Shown here piece by piece: positions 29,323-40,100 of a stretch of DNA of 64,000 nucleotides. Position 1 is the first letter of the stretch. Every line of letters begins with the position of its first letter. The stretch is from NCBI RefSeq assembly GCF_021173085.1, contig NZ_CP076413.1:992001-1056000 (forward strand), given 5' to 3'. The stretch comes from Ralstonia wenshanensis (lineage in GTDB: Bacteria > Pseudomonadota > Gammaproteobacteria > Burkholderiales > Burkholderiaceae). The notes below the pieces were generated by a model that ran no database searches, had not been told where the DNA came from, and worked only from the letters and a program-made list of their open reading frames with translations. The position numbers and the translations under genes were made by a program.

Positions 29323-29955
29323 ATGGGTCAGGCTCAATTGCAAACGGCAGAAGCGGAGTTCGCACAACGCATCTCTGCCTTGATGGACGGTGAAGTCGCT
29401 GCGCACGAGGCGTCGGCTGCCGTGGAACTTGCCAAGGATGGCGAGGGCGCGGGGCATTGGCGCGAATATCAACTGATCGGCGATGTGCTCCGGTCGGAAG
29501 ATCTGCTGAACACGCGTTCCTCTGAAGATTTCCTCAGCCGGTTCTCTGCCAAGCTCGACGCCGAACCGCATCTGCTGGTGCCGGCGGTGGCGCAGCGCGC
29601 CAAAACTCAAGAGAGGCACCGCTTCCTGGTCAGCCCTGCTTGGGTCCGCCGGATCATGCCTACGACCGCCGTGGCAGCGGCGGTGGCGGCCGTTAGCTGG
29701 GTCGTCGTGCCGCAATTGCGCGGTCCTGCTGATGGCGCAGACGGCTCTCCCGCTTTGGTCGCCAAAGCGACGCAAGCTGCTGGTGCACAGGCACTGACCG
29801 TTGCGGCAACTGACAATACGCCGATGATTCGCGACGCCCGTCTGGATGAGTACCTGAGCGCCCACCGGCAATCAGCGACCAACGGTATGGTGGTTCCGTA
29901 TCTGCGTGCAGTGGCCAATGGGGTGGCGAACACCCAGGACTCCAATCAGGAATAA
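29323..29955 (+). CDS. rseA: Anti-sigma-E factor RseA/MucA-type
   Basis: Membrane-spanning anti-sigma factor that holds sigma-E inactive until proteolysed. The 210-residue product has an N-terminal cytoplasmic anti-sigma domain (AQRISALMDGEV, then HWREYQLIGDVLRSED), a single membrane helix near residues 108-127, and a periplasmic tail. ATG 29323 is chosen over a TTG at 29290. Its stop overlaps the rseB ATG (TAATG), indicating coupling. Confidence 0.92.
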   Translation: MGQAQLQTAEAEFAQRISALMDGEVAAHEASAAVELAKDGEGAGHWREYQLIGDVLRSEDLLNTRSSEDFLSRFSAKLDAEPHLLVPAVAQRAKTQERHRFLVSPAWVRRIMPTTAVAAAVAAVSWVVVPQLRGPADGADGSPALVAKATQAAGAQALTVAATDNTPMIRDARLDEYLSAHRQSATNGMVVPYLRAVANGVANTQDSNQE

Positions 29956-31064
29956 TGCGGGCATCCATGTCGAAGGTGTGGCACCCCGTTGCCGGGGCAG
30001 GCGCCCGCAAGCTTCAGGCCGTTCGTCGGTCGATTTTTCTTCTTCTGTGTGTTTCGGCGCTGGCGACAGCTGGGCAGCCGCAGCCCGATCCCATGCCGCG
30101 CAAGGAGGCCGCCTCCTGGCTAGCAAAAATCCATCGCGCAGCGCTCAAGCAGAACTATGTCGGCACGCTGACGTATCAGCGCGGCAACGGCATGCATTCC
30201 ACCCGCATCCAGCATTACGCTGATCTTTTCAACAACGAGTACGAGCGCGTCGAAGCGCTGGACGGCAAGCAGCGAGAAATGCTGCGCCACAATGACGTCG
30301 TCCGGAATCTGATTTACGACGTCAAACTCGTTGTGACCGAGAAGCAGGAGCACAAGGACAGCTTCCCCGCGCTGCTCGCCACCACCAATGGCGATGTGCT
30401 TGATCAATACGACATGCGCCACCTGCAGGCCGAGCGTGTCGCAGGCATGGATTGCGAAGTCTTCCAGCTCGATCCGAAGGACGGCTATCGTTATGCCTAC
30501 CGAATCTGGGCGGAGCGCAACAGTGGTTTATTGATGCGCGCTCAGACCATTGGTGAAGACGGCAAGGTGCTTGAACAGGTTGCCTTCTCGCAAGTTGAGT
30601 TGGGTGTGCCGTCGGAAAAGCAGAAGATCGTCAATGCGCTCAAGAATCTGAGCGGCTGGAATCAATATGAGATCGTGACCCAGCCGACCAACCTGGCCGA
30701 GCAAGGTTGGACGATCGGCAACCCCGTCAAGGGTTTTCAGAAGATCCGTGAGGTGCGTCGTCCGCTGGGCGATATTGCGCCGGCTGGCAAGCACGGCTCC
30801 GGTTTCGAAGTCCAGCAGGTCGTGTTTAGTGACGGGTTGGCAGGCCTGTCGCTCTTTATCGAGCCGGTCTCTGAAAAGCGTACGCGTCGCGAAGGCTTTA
30901 TCTCGCAGGGCGCCACCCATGTGATGGTGCGACGTGTTGCCGATTTCTGGCTGACGGTCGTGGGCGAAGTCCCATTTGCTACCATCAAGCAGTTTGGCGC
31001 AGCAGTCGACTACAAGCCGGTGTCTGCCAACGCGACCAACAAGCCGGCAAGCTCGCCGCAGTAG
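29955..31064 (+). CDS. rseB: Periplasmic sigma-E regulator RseB/MucB
   Basis: Binds RseA in the periplasm and senses envelope damage. The 369-residue product has an N-terminal signal segment (IFLLLCVSALATAGQP near residues 27-42) and a MucB/RseB two-domain body, with opening segment NYVGTLTYQRGNGMHSTRI. It overlaps rseA by one base. It is followed after about 80 bases by mucD. Confidence 0.92.
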   Translation: MRASMSKVWHPVAGAGARKLQAVRRSIFLLLCVSALATAGQPQPDPMPRKEAASWLAKIHRAALKQNYVGTLTYQRGNGMHSTRIQHYADLFNNEYERVEALDGKQREMLRHNDVVRNLIYDVKLVVTEKQEHKDSFPALLATTNGDVLDQYDMRHLQAERVAGMDCEVFQLDPKDGYRYAYRIWAERNSGLLMRAQTIGEDGKVLEQVAFSQVELGVPSEKQKIVNALKNLSGWNQYEIVTQPTNLAEQGWTIGNPVKGFQKIREVRRPLGDIAPAGKHGSGFEVQQVVFSDGLAGLSLFIEPVSEKRTRREGFISQGATHVMVRRVADFWLTVVGEVPFATIKQFGAAVDYKPVSANATNKPASSPQ

Positions 31065-31147
31065 CCACAGAGCCGGCGTCTGTCTTGGATGCGCGACGTG
31101 ATCGCGCAATGCCATTTCTCTATCTGTTCTTGTTCCGGGGAGCTTTC

Positions 31148-32659
31148 ATGCGTACCGCTCGATCCGTTCACGCCTTGCGTCTTTTGTGCGTTGCCGCTGC
31201 TGTGGCGGTTGGGAGCGCACTGGCGCCGGCCCACGCACAGAACGCCACGGGTAGCGTGGCTACGGGCACGTATGGCCTACCCGATTTTGCCGATCTGGTC
31301 GAGAAGGTGAGCCCCGCTGTCGTCAACATTCGGACAACCGAGAAGGTCCGTATGCAGCAGGGTGGTCCGAACGATGACGACATGGCCGAATTTTTCCGCC
31401 GCTTCTTTGGTGTACCGATGCCCGGCATGCCCGGGCAGGGCCAGAAGCGCCGCAACGCGCCGCCGCAACAGGAAGAAGAGCAAAGCCGTGGTGTTGGGTC
31501 TGGCTTCATCATCTCGGGCGATGGCTACATCCTGACCAACGCGCATGTAGTGGAAGGTGCCGAAACCATCTATGTCACGCTGATCGACAAGCGCGAATAC
31601 AAGGCCAGGCTGATCGGCCTGGACAAGCGTACCGACGTGGCGCTCGTCAAGGTTGAAGCGGGCGGTCTGCCGAGCCTGAAGCTCGGTGATTCCGACAAGG
31701 TTCGCGTGGGCGAGTGGGTGCTCGCGATCGGTTCGCCGTTCGGTCTGGACAATACGGTGACAGCTGGCATTGTGTCCGCCAAGGGGCGCGATACGGGCGA
31801 TTACCTGCCGTTCATCCAATCTGACGTAGCCGTCAACCCAGGTAATTCGGGCGGCCCGCTGATCAACCTGCGAGGCGAGGTGATCGGCATCAACAACCAG
31901 ATTTATAGCCAAAGCGGCGGCTACATGGGCATCTCGTTCTCGATTCCGATCGACGAGGCGATGCGTGTGGCTGAGCAGTTGAAGGCGACAGGGCGCGTGA
32001 CACGTGGCCGCATCGGTGTGGCAATCGACAACGTGCCGAAGGACGCAGCGGAGTCGCTCGGTCTGGGCCGTGCGCGCGGCGCCTATGTCGGCAATGTCGA
32101 ATCGGGCGGTCCGGCGGACAAGGCCGGTATCGAGGCCGGTGACATCGTCTTGAAGTACAACGGCCGCGATGTCGAGAAGGCCGGAGACTTGCAGCGCCAA
32201 GTCGGCGAGACCAAGCCGGGCACGCGCGCTACGGTGCAGGTCTGGCGCAAGGGCGCGACGCGTGATCTGACTGTGACGGTCGCCGAGTTGCAGGCCGATA
32301 CCAAGGTGGCGCAGCGCACCAAGGGCGCGCAGCCTGATAACAGCCGGCAGGGCCCGGGGAAGCCGAATGCGCTGGGACTGGTGGTGGCCGACTTGTCTGA
32401 CGGCGCGCGTCGCGAGTTCAAGACGAAGAGCGGCGTTGAAGTGCAGGTCTCTGAAGGGCCGGCGGCGCGTGTCGGCATTCGACCGGGTGACCTGATTCTG
32501 CGCGTCGGTGATACCGATGTGTCTAGCGCCAAGCAGTTCAACGAGGTGGTCGCCAAGCTCGACAAAAACCGCATGATTGCGGTGTTTGTACGCCGTGGCG
32601 ATGCGACCCAGGTGGTGACGCTGCGCCCGAGTGCGGCCCGTTCAGGTAGCGGCCAGTGA
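31148..32659 (+). CDS. mucD: Periplasmic serine protease MucD/DegP
   Basis: HtrA-family periplasmic protease and chaperone for misfolded envelope proteins. The product is 503 residues from ATG 31148, with a CGGGGAG ribosome-binding site. A signal peptide ends near AHA-Q at residue 30. The catalytic triad is His133 (NAHVVEG), Asp163 (RTDVALV) and Ser234 (NPGNSGGPL). Two PDZ domains follow, about 270-370 and 400-495. It is the fourth gene of the sigma-E cluster, and its stop overlaps the next start (GTGA). Confidence 0.95.
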   Translation: MRTARSVHALRLLCVAAAVAVGSALAPAHAQNATGSVATGTYGLPDFADLVEKVSPAVVNIRTTEKVRMQQGGPNDDDMAEFFRRFFGVPMPGMPGQGQKRRNAPPQQEEEQSRGVGSGFIISGDGYILTNAHVVEGAETIYVTLIDKREYKARLIGLDKRTDVALVKVEAGGLPSLKLGDSDKVRVGEWVLAIGSPFGLDNTVTAGIVSAKGRDTGDYLPFIQSDVAVNPGNSGGPLINLRGEVIGINNQIYSQSGGYMGISFSIPIDEAMRVAEQLKATGRVTRGRIGVAIDNVPKDAAESLGLGRARGAYVGNVESGGPADKAGIEAGDIVLKYNGRDVEKAGDLQRQVGETKPGTRATVQVWRKGATRDLTVTVAELQADTKVAQRTKGAQPDNSRQGPGKPNALGLVVADLSDGARREFKTKSGVEVQVSEGPAARVGIRPGDLILRVGDTDVSSAKQFNEVVAKLDKNRMIAVFVRRGDATQVVTLRPSAARSGSGQ

Positions 32660-32931
32660 TTGAGTTGACGCTCTACGGGCGCACGTATTGCCATTTGTGC
32701 GACGACATGAAGAACGCGCTGGAACTGCTCCGGCGCGGTTTTTCTTTTGTGCTGCACGAGGTGGACGTCGACAGCGATCCAGTGCTGGAAGCGCGGTTTG
32801 ACGAGCTGGTCCCCGTGCTGATGACGGGTGCCCCAGAGGCACCGCCCGAAGACGCGCGTGAGCTGTGTCACTACTTTCTCGATGTGCCTGCAGTGCAGGC
32901 GTGGCTTGCAGCACAGACGGCGCCGAACTGA
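32656..32931 (+). CDS. Glutaredoxin-family thiol protein
   Basis: A 91-residue protein with a thioredoxin-like N-terminus and a CHLC redox motif in LYGRTYCHLCDDMKNALELL. It lacks the usual TVP segment of classical glutaredoxins but keeps LVPVLM near the expected place, matching the DUF836-type glutaredoxin-like proteins. The start is GTG 32656, overlapping the mucD stop. It is coupled to a periplasmic protease gene, but with no signal peptide it should be cytoplasmic. Confidence 0.82.
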   Translation: MIELTLYGRTYCHLCDDMKNALELLRRGFSFVLHEVDVDSDPVLEARFDELVPVLMTGAPEAPPEDARELCHYFLDVPAVQAWLAAQTAPN

Positions 32932-32981
32932 CGCAACGCCGCTGCCGCAAAAAGAGGCGCGGGAAGCCCTCTGAAATCCGG

Positions 32982-32987
32982 TAAAAT
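32982..32987 (+). promoter_or_regulatory. Candidate -10 element upstream of lepA
   Basis: TAAAAT in the 217-base gap before lepA. The -35 is weak. The remainder of the gap shows no gene. Confidence 0.3.
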
Positions 32988-33148
32988 CGCCTGTTAGCGC
33001 CGATTTTTGCATTGCACGATTTTTGTGCCGCAGCCTCGGCTTGGAACCCCAATACCTCCCGCCGGCGCAGCCAACGCGCGTCGGCCATGCCGGAACCGCT
33101 CGCGCTCCCGGCAGACGCGCCCGGGACGGGCGCTTTTCGACGCATTCG

Positions 33149-34948
33149 ATGGACAATATCCGCAATTTCTCGATCATCGCCCACATCGACCACGGCAAAT
33201 CGACGCTGGCCGATCGCATCATCCAGTTGTGTGGCGGGCTCTCCGACCGCGAGATGGAAGCCCAGGTGCTGGACTCGATGGACATCGAGAAGGAGCGCGG
33301 CATCACCATCAAGGCCCAGACCGCAGCGCTGTCCTACAAGGCACGCGACGGCAAGGTCTATAACCTCAACCTGATCGACACCCCGGGGCATGTTGACTTC
33401 AGCTACGAAGTCAGCCGCTCGCTGTCCGCATGCGAAGGTGCTTTGCTGGTGGTCGATGCTTCCCAAGGTGTGGAAGCGCAAACCGTCGCCAACTGTTACA
33501 CCGCCATCGAGCTGGGCGTGGAAGTTGTGCCAGTGCTCAACAAAATCGACCTGCCTGCGGCCGATCCGGACAACGCGATCCAGGAAATTGAAGACGTCAT
33601 CGGCATCGACGCGACCGACGCGACGCGCTGCTCCGCCAAGACCGGCGTAGGCGTGGCCGACGTGCTGGAAGCGCTGATCGCCAAGGTGCCGGCGCCCAAG
33701 GGTGACCCGGCTGCGCCGCTGCAAGCGCTGATCATCGACTCGTGGTTCGACAACTATGTCGGCGTGGTGATGCTGGTGCGCGTGGTGAATGGCACGCTGC
33801 GCGCCAAAGACAAAGTCCTGCTGATGGCAACCGGTGCGCAGCACTTGGTGGAGCAGGTGGGCGTGTTCTCGCCGAAGTCGGTGCCGCGCGAATCCTTGTC
33901 TGCCGGGCAGGTAGGCTTTGTCATCGCGGGCATCAAGGAACTGAAGGCTGCCAAGGTGGGTGACACCATTACCCACGTTGCACCGCGCAAGGCCGAGGCG
34001 CCGCTGCCGGGCTTCAAGGAAGTCAAGCCGCAGGTGTTTGCCGGCCTGTATCCAGTGGAAGCCAACCAGTACGAAGCGCTGCGCGAATCGCTGGAAAAGC
34101 TCAAGCTCAACGACGCGTCGCTGCAGTACGAGCCGGAAGTGTCGCAGGCGCTGGGTTTCGGCTTCCGCTGCGGCTTCCTTGGCCTGTTGCACATGGAGAT
34201 CGTGCAGGAGCGTCTGGAGCGCGAGTTCGACATGGATCTGATCACCACCGCGCCCACGGTGGTCTATCAGGTGCAACTGCGCGACGGCACGATGGTGCAG
34301 GTGGAAAACCCCGCCAAGATGCCCGCGGACCCGAGCAAGATCGAGGCGATTCTCGAGCCGATCGTCACGGTCAATCTGTACATGCCGCAGGATTACGTGG
34401 GTGCCGTGATTACGCTGTGCGAGCAGAAGCGCGGCTCGCAGATCAACATGAGCTACCACGGTCGCCAAGTCCAGCTCACGTATGAGATCCCGATGGGCGA
34501 GATCGTGCTGGACTTCTTCGATCGGCTGAAATCCGTTTCGCGCGGTTATGCGTCGATGGATTACGAGTTCAAGGAATACCGCGTGTCGGACGTGGTCAAG
34601 GTCGACATCCTGATCAACGGCGACAAGGTCGATGCGCTGTCCATCATCGTCCACCGTTCGAACGCCACATATCGTGGCCGTGAAGTGGCCGCCAAGATGC
34701 GCGAGATCATTCCGCGCCAGATGTACGACGTGGCCATCCAGGCAGCCATTGGCGCCAACGTGATCGCCCGCGAAAACGTCAAGGCACTGCGCAAGAATGT
34801 GCTGGCCAAGTGCTACGGCGGTGATATCTCGCGCAAGAAGAAGCTCCTCGAAAAGCAGAAAGAGGGCAAGAAGCGCATGAAGCAGGTTGGTACCGTTGAA
34901 ATTCCGCAAGAGGCCTTCCTGGCCATCCTGCGCGTCGAAGAAAAATAA
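33149..34948 (+). CDS. lepA: Elongation factor 4 (LepA)
   Basis: Ribosome-associated GTPase acting in translation initiation and under stress. The product is 599 residues from ATG 33149, the same length as E. coli LepA. The G1 motif is [10 protein letters not shown]3 is DTPGHVDF and G4 is NKID. The C-terminal LepA-specific domain ends in a lysine-rich stretch ([17 protein letters not shown]). The open frame from 33023 adds non-conserved residues. It is followed after 30 bases by lepB, the classic pair. Confidence 0.97.
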   Translation: MDNIRNFSIIAHIDHGKSTLADRIIQLCGGLSDREMEAQVLDSMDIEKERGITIKAQTAALSYKARDGKVYNLNLIDTPGHVDFSYEVSRSLSACEGALLVVDASQGVEAQTVANCYTAIELGVEVVPVLNKIDLPAADPDNAIQEIEDVIGIDATDATRCSAKTGVGVADVLEALIAKVPAPKGDPAAPLQALIIDSWFDNYVGVVMLVRVVNGTLRAKDKVLLMATGAQHLVEQVGVFSPKSVPRESLSAGQVGFVIAGIKELKAAKVGDTITHVAPRKAEAPLPGFKEVKPQVFAGLYPVEANQYEALRESLEKLKLNDASLQYEPEVSQALGFGFRCGFLGLLHMEIVQERLEREFDMDLITTAPTVVYQVQLRDGTMVQVENPAKMPADPSKIEAILEPIVTVNLYMPQDYVGAVITLCEQKRGSQINMSYHGRQVQLTYEIPMGEIVLDFFDRLKSVSRGYASMDYEFKEYRVSDVVKVDILINGDKVDALSIIVHRSNATYRGREVAAKMREIIPRQMYDVAIQAAIGANVIARENVKALRKNVLAKCYGGDISRKKKLLEKQKEGKKRMKQVGTVEIPQEAFLAILRVEEK

Positions 34949-34978
34949 TCCAGACATCGCTCGGACGATCTCTCATCC

Positions 34979-35872
34979 ATGAACTTCGCCCTGATTCTGT
35001 TTGTTCTCGTCGTCCTCACCGGTATTGCGTGGGTGGCTGACAAGCTTGTGTTTCAGCGCCAGCGTCAGGCGGCTGCGGCCGCGGCACTGGCTGAATTTGA
35101 TGCGCGTGCGCAGGTGCAAGCGCAGTACGGCGGCGGTGGCGACATCGGTGCCGCGCGTTTGCAACTGGCTGAAGACAAGCTGCGCCAGCCCTGGTGGCTG
35201 GAGTACACCGCCAGTTTCTTCCCGGTGATTGCCGCAGTGTTCCTGCTGCGCTCGTTTGTGATCGAGCCATTCAAGATTCCGTCGGGTTCGATGATTCCCA
35301 CGCTGCAGATCGGTGATTTCATCCTCGTCAACAAGTACACGTATGGCATTCGTTTGCCCATCGTGAACAAGAAGATCGTCGAGTTGAATCAACCGCAACG
35401 CGGCGACGTGATGGTCTTTCGTTATCCGAAAGACGAGTCGATGGACTACATCAAGCGCGTGATCGGCGTGCCCGGCGACGTGGTCAAGTACGACAACAAG
35501 CGCCTGACCGTGAACGGCCAGCCGGCCACCTACGCACCGCAATCCGATTACCTCGATGGCGAGCGCTTGACGTACTCGAAGCAGTATCAGGAGACGCTGG
35601 GCAACGTGACCCACAACATCCTGAATGACGCCGACCGCCCAGCTTATGTCTCCGGGCCGGACGATTTTCCCTTCCGCGAAAACTGCACTTACAATCAGAC
35701 CGGTTTCACCTGCAAGGTACCTGCAGGTCACTATTTCATGATGGGCGATAATCGCGACAACAGCGCGGACTCCCGCTATTGGGGTTTCGTGCCGGACAAG
35801 AACATCGTCGGGAAAGCGTTCTTCATCTGGATGAACCTGGGTGACCTGAAGCGGATCGGTGCTTTTCATTGA
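34979..35872 (+). CDS. lepB: Signal peptidase I
   Basis: Cleaves signal peptides on the outer face of the inner membrane. The 297-residue product has two N-terminal membrane segments (about 1-20 and 75-96). The catalytic Ser104 is in PSGSMIPTL and Lys159 in YIKRVIGVPGD. The later box MMGDNRDNSADSRYWG is intact. It lies directly after lepA. Confidence 0.96.
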   Translation: MNFALILFVLVVLTGIAWVADKLVFQRQRQAAAAAALAEFDARAQVQAQYGGGGDIGAARLQLAEDKLRQPWWLEYTASFFPVIAAVFLLRSFVIEPFKIPSGSMIPTLQIGDFILVNKYTYGIRLPIVNKKIVELNQPQRGDVMVFRYPKDESMDYIKRVIGVPGDVVKYDNKRLTVNGQPATYAPQSDYLDGERLTYSKQYQETLGNVTHNILNDADRPAYVSGPDDFPFRENCTYNQTGFTCKVPAGHYFMMGDNRDNSADSRYWGFVPDKNIVGKAFFIWMNLGDLKRIGAFH

Positions 35873-35934
35873 TCCCATAAGTGACGCAAAAAGCTCTTAT
35901 GAAAACTCGGCGATTGCAAAACGGGGGAAATGCA

Positions 35935-36303
35935 ATGCGAATTCGTCAGGCCGGTCTGAAACGCCCGTCGCGCGGGATTACGATGTTCGGCATCCTGATC
36001 GGCATCATTGTGCTGATCACGTTTGTGTTGCCGGCCATTCGATCCGTCCCAAGCCTGATGGAATACCAGGCCATCACGCGCGCTGTGAAGCAGGCGCGTG
36101 AGCGTGCAAGCACGCGCGAGGAAGTGACCAATGCCTTTGACAAGCAAGCCGCGATTGACGACATCACGTCGATCAAGGGTGAAGATCTGGAAGTGCTGGA
36201 CGGGGGCGGCTCCATCCAGGCGGTGCGTTTCTCGTACAAGCGCGAGATCCCGTTATATGGCCCCATCGGTCTGGTGATCACCTATTCGGGGACCCAGCGT
36301 TGA
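35935..36303 (+). CDS. DUF4845 family membrane-anchored protein
   Basis: A 122-residue protein with one N-terminal membrane segment ([20 protein letters not shown]) and a small extracytoplasmic domain. It occupies the lepB-rnc gap typical of DUF4845 proteins in beta- and gamma-proteobacteria. ATG 35935 is chosen because GGGGGA lies at the right distance; GTG 35881 and ATG 35899 are in-frame alternatives. Function unknown. It ends one base before rnc, suggesting coupling. Confidence 0.78.
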   Translation: MRIRQAGLKRPSRGITMFGILIGIIVLITFVLPAIRSVPSLMEYQAITRAVKQARERASTREEVTNAFDKQAAIDDITSIKGEDLEVLDGGGSIQAVRFSYKREIPLYGPIGLVITYSGTQR

Positions 36304-36304
36304 C

Positions 36305-37075
36305 ATGAGTCTGGATGCACTACAGCAACGTCTTGGCTACCGCTTCAGCAAACCAGAGTTGCTGCAGCAGGCGCTCACCCATCGCAGCCACAGTGCGATG
36401 CATAACGAGCGCCTGGAATTTCTTGGCGATTCAATCCTGAATTGCGCCGTCGCCGACATGCTCTACGGCATGTTCGGCAAGCTGGACGAGGGCGATCTCT
36501 CGCGCGTGCGGGCCAATCTGGTCAAGCAACAGGCGCTGTATGAGATTGCACAGATGTTGCAGTTGCCCGATGCCCTGCGTTTGGGCGAAGGTGAATTGAA
36601 AAGCGGTGGTTTCCGCCGGCCTTCCATCCTGGCTGATGCGCTCGAAGCGATTTTCGGGGCGGTGTTCCTCGACGGCGGCTTCGATGCTGCCCGCACGCTG
36701 ATCCGCAAGCTCTACATCCCGATCCTTGAACAAGTTGACCCGCGCACGCTGGGCAAGGATGCCAAGACGCTGCTGCAGGAGTACCTCCAAGGTCACAAGA
36801 TTGCGTTGCCCTTGTACACGGTGGTTGCCACCCACGGCGCGGCGCATAATCAGCAATTCGAGGTCGAGTGCTCGATCCCGAAGCTGGAGATTCGCGTCTC
36901 CGGCAGCGGGGCATCGCGGCGCGCGGCCGAACAATCGGCGGCCAAGCTGGCCCTGGATGAAGCGCATCGCCTGGTGCCGCAGCTCGTCAAGCGCAGTCGC
37001 GCCGAGCGCACCGGCAAGACGCGCAAGCAGGCTACGCCGCCCGATCCGCAGTTGTCTCTCAGGTTGAAGGAATAA
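36305..37075 (+). CDS. rnc: Ribonuclease III
   Basis: Cuts double-stranded RNA in rRNA maturation and mRNA control. The 256-residue protein has the catalytic signature [11 protein letters not shown] near residue 38, an acidic catalytic region near LDGGFDAA, and a C-terminal double-stranded RNA-binding domain (about 155-225). A basic tail of about 25 residues follows. It is followed after 8 bases by era, the conserved rnc-era pair. Confidence 0.96.
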   Translation: MSLDALQQRLGYRFSKPELLQQALTHRSHSAMHNERLEFLGDSILNCAVADMLYGMFGKLDEGDLSRVRANLVKQQALYEIAQMLQLPDALRLGEGELKSGGFRRPSILADALEAIFGAVFLDGGFDAARTLIRKLYIPILEQVDPRTLGKDAKTLLQEYLQGHKIALPLYTVVATHGAAHNQQFEVECSIPKLEIRVSGSGASRRAAEQSAAKLALDEAHRLVPQLVKRSRAERTGKTRKQATPPDPQLSLRLKE

Positions 37076-37083
37076 TCAGGTAA

Positions 37084-38022
37084 ATGAGCGACACCCCCTT
37101 GCAGCCTCCGCAGCCAGAATCTGGTGTGCCGGAGGGGTTCCGCTGCGGCATGGTCGCCATTGTTGGGCGGCCGAACGTCGGCAAATCCACGCTGATGAAC
37201 GCCCTTGTGGGCCAGAAAGTCAGCATCACATCGCGCAAGGCGCAGACGACGCGCCACCGCATCACCGGCATTCAGACGACGGATGACGCGCAGTTCGTCT
37301 TCGTCGATACGCCGGGCTTCCAGACGCGTCACGCCACGGCGCTGAATCGCTCGCTGAACCGCGCGGTCACCTCCACGCTCACGTCAGTGGATGCCGTGTT
37401 GTTCGTGGTTGAAGCGGGCCGCTATGGCCCGGACGACGAGAAGGTGCTCTCGCTGCTGCCGCGCGAGACGCCCGTGATCCTGATCGTCAACAAGGTCGAC
37501 CGGCTCGACGCTTACACGCGCGCCGAGATGGTCGCCGTGTTCCTGCAGGACATGGCACAGGTGTTTCCGTTTGCCGAAATCGTACCGATGTCGGCCAAGA
37601 ACCGTGACGATATCGACCGCTTGCTCGGCATCGTGCGCCCGTACCTGCCGGAAGGTGAACCCATGTACGACCCGGAGGCGCTAACCGATCGGAGCGAGCG
37701 CTTCCTGGCCGCAGAAATTGTTCGCGAGAAGGTGTTCCGCTGGACTGGCGACGAGCTGCCGTATTCCAGCACGGTTATCGTCGACAAATTCGAGACCGAA
37801 GGCCGCCTGCGCCGCGTATTCGTGACCATCCTCGTCGATCGCGACGCGCACAAGGCGATGATCATTGGCGCGAAGGGCGCCAAGCTCAAGCAGATCTCCA
37901 CCGAAGCCCGCATGGACATGGAAAAACTGTTCGACGGCAAGGTGTATCTCGAGGTCTGGATCAAGGTCAAGAGCGGTTGGGCCGACAACGAAGCCGGCCT
38001 GCGCGCCTACGGCTACGAGTAA
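37084..38022 (+). CDS. era: GTPase Era
   Basis: GTPase for 16S rRNA maturation and 30S assembly. The 312-residue protein has the P-loop [13 protein letters not shown]3 DTPGF, G4 NKVD, and a C-terminal KH domain containing [12 protein letters not shown]. It lies between rnc and recO. Confidence 0.97.
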   Translation: MSDTPLQPPQPESGVPEGFRCGMVAIVGRPNVGKSTLMNALVGQKVSITSRKAQTTRHRITGIQTTDDAQFVFVDTPGFQTRHATALNRSLNRAVTSTLTSVDAVLFVVEAGRYGPDDEKVLSLLPRETPVILIVNKVDRLDAYTRAEMVAVFLQDMAQVFPFAEIVPMSAKNRDDIDRLLGIVRPYLPEGEPMYDPEALTDRSERFLAAEIVREKVFRWTGDELPYSSTVIVDKFETEGRLRRVFVTILVDRDAHKAMIIGAKGAKLKQISTEARMDMEKLFDGKVYLEVWIKVKSGWADNEAGLRAYGYE

Positions 38023-38053
38023 CCGCCTAACCGGGCCACTCTACACACGCTCG

Positions 38054-38875
38054 ATGGCGGGACGATCCGATCCGATTCCGGACGAAGCCGCGGAATGGCT
38101 CGCCGAGGAAAGCGTAGCCGGCGCCGCGCCGCGCAAAAGCTTTCCTGCCGGGCGTTCCGAAACACGCGTTGCTGCGCAGCCGGCCTTCGTGCTGCACAGT
38201 TACCCGTATCGGGAAACCAGCCTCATCATCGATGTCTTCACGCCGGACTATGGGCGCATGGCCCTGGTCGCCAAGGGCGCCAAGCGACCGCATTCGGCCC
38301 TGCGTGCGGTGTTGCAGACGTTCCAGCCGCTGTCGCTTTCTTGGAGCGGGCGCGGTGATGTGCGCACGCTGACCCGTGCCGAGTGGGTGGGCGGCATGCT
38401 GCCGCTGGGCGGGGAGGGGCTGCTATCCGGTTTCTATCTGAACGAACTGCTCGTCAAGTTCGTCGCCCGCGAAGACGGGCACCCGGTACTGTTCGCACAT
38501 TACGTCGAAACGCTCAATAAGCTGGCCCATGGTGAACCTGCTGCCTTCACGCTGCGCGCGTTCGAACGTGTGCTATTGAGGGAGACCGGCTTTGCCGCGC
38601 AGCTCGACCGCTGCATCGACGGTGAGCCCGTGCAGGCAGACGCCGAATATGTCTATCACCCGGAGCGCGGCATTCGGCGGACACTGCCGAGCGATCCATC
38701 GTCCTGGCCTGTTTTGCGGGGCCAGACGCTGATCGACATGGAGCGCGACGATTACGCCTCACGTCCAACGACCGCGCAGCAAAGCCGCAGCCTGATGCGT
38801 TTCCTGCTGCATTATCATTTGCATGGCACGCCGCTTTCGACGCGCCAGATCCTGATCGACTTGCAGAAACTATGA
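38054..38875 (+). CDS. recO: DNA repair protein RecO
   Basis: Loads RecA with RecR in the RecFOR recombination pathway. The product is 273 residues from ATG 38054, with an N-terminal OB-fold domain opening [20 protein letters not shown], followed by a helical domain. The start is inferred from the ATG, since the first 35 residues are poorly conserved; the longer frame from 37865 overlaps era. Its TGA overlaps the pdxJ ATG (ATGA). Confidence 0.93.
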   Translation: MAGRSDPIPDEAAEWLAEESVAGAAPRKSFPAGRSETRVAAQPAFVLHSYPYRETSLIIDVFTPDYGRMALVAKGAKRPHSALRAVLQTFQPLSLSWSGRGDVRTLTRAEWVGGMLPLGGEGLLSGFYLNELLVKFVAREDGHPVLFAHYVETLNKLAHGEPAAFTLRAFERVLLRETGFAAQLDRCIDGEPVQADAEYVYHPERGIRRTLPSDPSSWPVLRGQTLIDMERDDYASRPTTAQQSRSLMRFLLHYHLHGTPLSTRQILIDLQKL

Positions 38876-39663
38876 TCTTTCATGCCTCGCCGGGAATCAT
38901 CGACCTGGGCATCAACATCGACCACGTCGCCACGCTGCGCAACGCGCGCGGCACCACTTACCCGGACCCGATCGCCGCGGCGCTGCTGGCTGAAGAAGCC
39001 GGCGCTGATCTCATCACGCTGCACCTGCGCGAAGATCGCCGCCACATCAAGGATGCCGATGTGCGCGCGCTGCGGCCGCAGCTGCGCACGCGCATGAACC
39101 TGGAGTGCGCCGTCACGCAGGAGATGCTCGACATCGCGTGCGACATCGGCCCACAGGATGTCTGCCTCGTGCCCGAGCGCCGTCAGGAAGTCACCACCGA
39201 GGGCGGTCTGGATGTGGTGGGCGGTTTTGCCAAGGTGCAGGCTGCCTGCAAGCAACTGGCCGATGCAGGCATCCGCGTGTCGCTGTTCATCGATCCGGAT
39301 GCCGCACAGATCGAGGCTGCAGCTGCTGCCGGTGCGCCCGTCATCGAACTGCACACGGGCCGCTATGCCGAAGCGACGGACGATGCCGAGTTGCGGGCGG
39401 AACTCGTCCGCATCGAAACGGCGGTGGAAGAGGGCATCCGCTGGGGCGTGCGAGTGAACGCCGGCCACGGCCTCCACTACACGAACGTGCAGCCGATTGC
39501 GGCCCTTGCTGGCATTCACGAACTCAACATCGGCCACGCCGTCGTTGCGCATGCGGTGTTTGCCGGCTGGCAGAACGCAGTGCGTGAGATGAAGGCGATC
39601 ATGGTTGCGGCCCGGCTGTCGTCCACGACGCCGGCGGCCGCTCACCCCGGCGTGCCCGTATGA
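38872..39663 (+). CDS. pdxJ: Pyridoxine 5'-phosphate synthase
   Basis: Forms pyridoxine 5'-phosphate in the DXP-dependent vitamin B6 pathway. The 263-residue product starts near [20 protein letters not shown], the conserved PdxJ opening, and has [11 protein letters not shown] and [11 protein letters not shown] motifs. It overlaps recO upstream and acpS downstream by ATGA junctions. Confidence 0.96.
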   Translation: MIFHASPGIIDLGINIDHVATLRNARGTTYPDPIAAALLAEEAGADLITLHLREDRRHIKDADVRALRPQLRTRMNLECAVTQEMLDIACDIGPQDVCLVPERRQEVTTEGGLDVVGGFAKVQAACKQLADAGIRVSLFIDPDAAQIEAAAAAGAPVIELHTGRYAEATDDAELRAELVRIETAVEEGIRWGVRVNAGHGLHYTNVQPIAALAGIHELNIGHAVVAHAVFAGWQNAVREMKAIMVAARLSSTTPAAAHPGVPV

Positions 39664-40100
39664 ACGAACGCGCCGCCGCCGCGGCGTCCGGTGCGATTTA
39701 CGGCATCGGCACCGACATCATCCAGATCGAGCGCGTCGACGGCGTGATGCAGCGGACCCACGGCCGCTTCGCCGAAAAGGTGCTGGGCCCCGATGAGCTG
39801 CGTGTCTACCACGCCCGCAAGGCGCGCTCTGAGCGGCGCGGCCTTGCCTTTCTCGCCACGCGCTTTGCCGCCAAAGAGGCCGTGTCCAAGGCCATCGGCC
39901 TCGGCATGCGCTGGCCGATGACGTGGCGGGCGGTACAGACGCTCAACTTGCCATCCGGCCAGCCGGTCGTGCGCTATAGCGGCGAACTGGCCGACTGGAT
40001 TGCGCAGCACGGCCTTCATATCCAGATCAGTGTGACGGACGAACGCGACTACGCGGTCGCCTTCGCCGTCGCCGAGTTGCAAACCAAATCCTCCGCATGA
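39660..40100 (+). CDS. acpS: Holo-ACP synthase
   Basis: Transfers 4'-phosphopantetheine to Ser37 of the AcpP encoded in this window. The 146-residue product has the metal-binding [12 protein letters not shown] and the [10 protein letters not shown] motif. ATGA overlaps join it to pdxJ and nagZ, so this stretch is one translationally coupled unit. Confidence 0.94.
   Translation: MNERAAAAASGAIYGIGTDIIQIERVDGVMQRTHGRFAEKVLGPDELRVYHARKARSERRGLAFLATRFAAKEAVSKAIGLGMRWPMTWRAVQTLNLPSGQPVVRYSGELADWIAQHGLHIQISVTDERDYAVAFAVAELQTKSSA

Noticed and set aside
32642-34957. A 771-codon minus-strand frame opposite lepA
   Set aside because: Antisense to lepA with no family motifs; a shadow frame.
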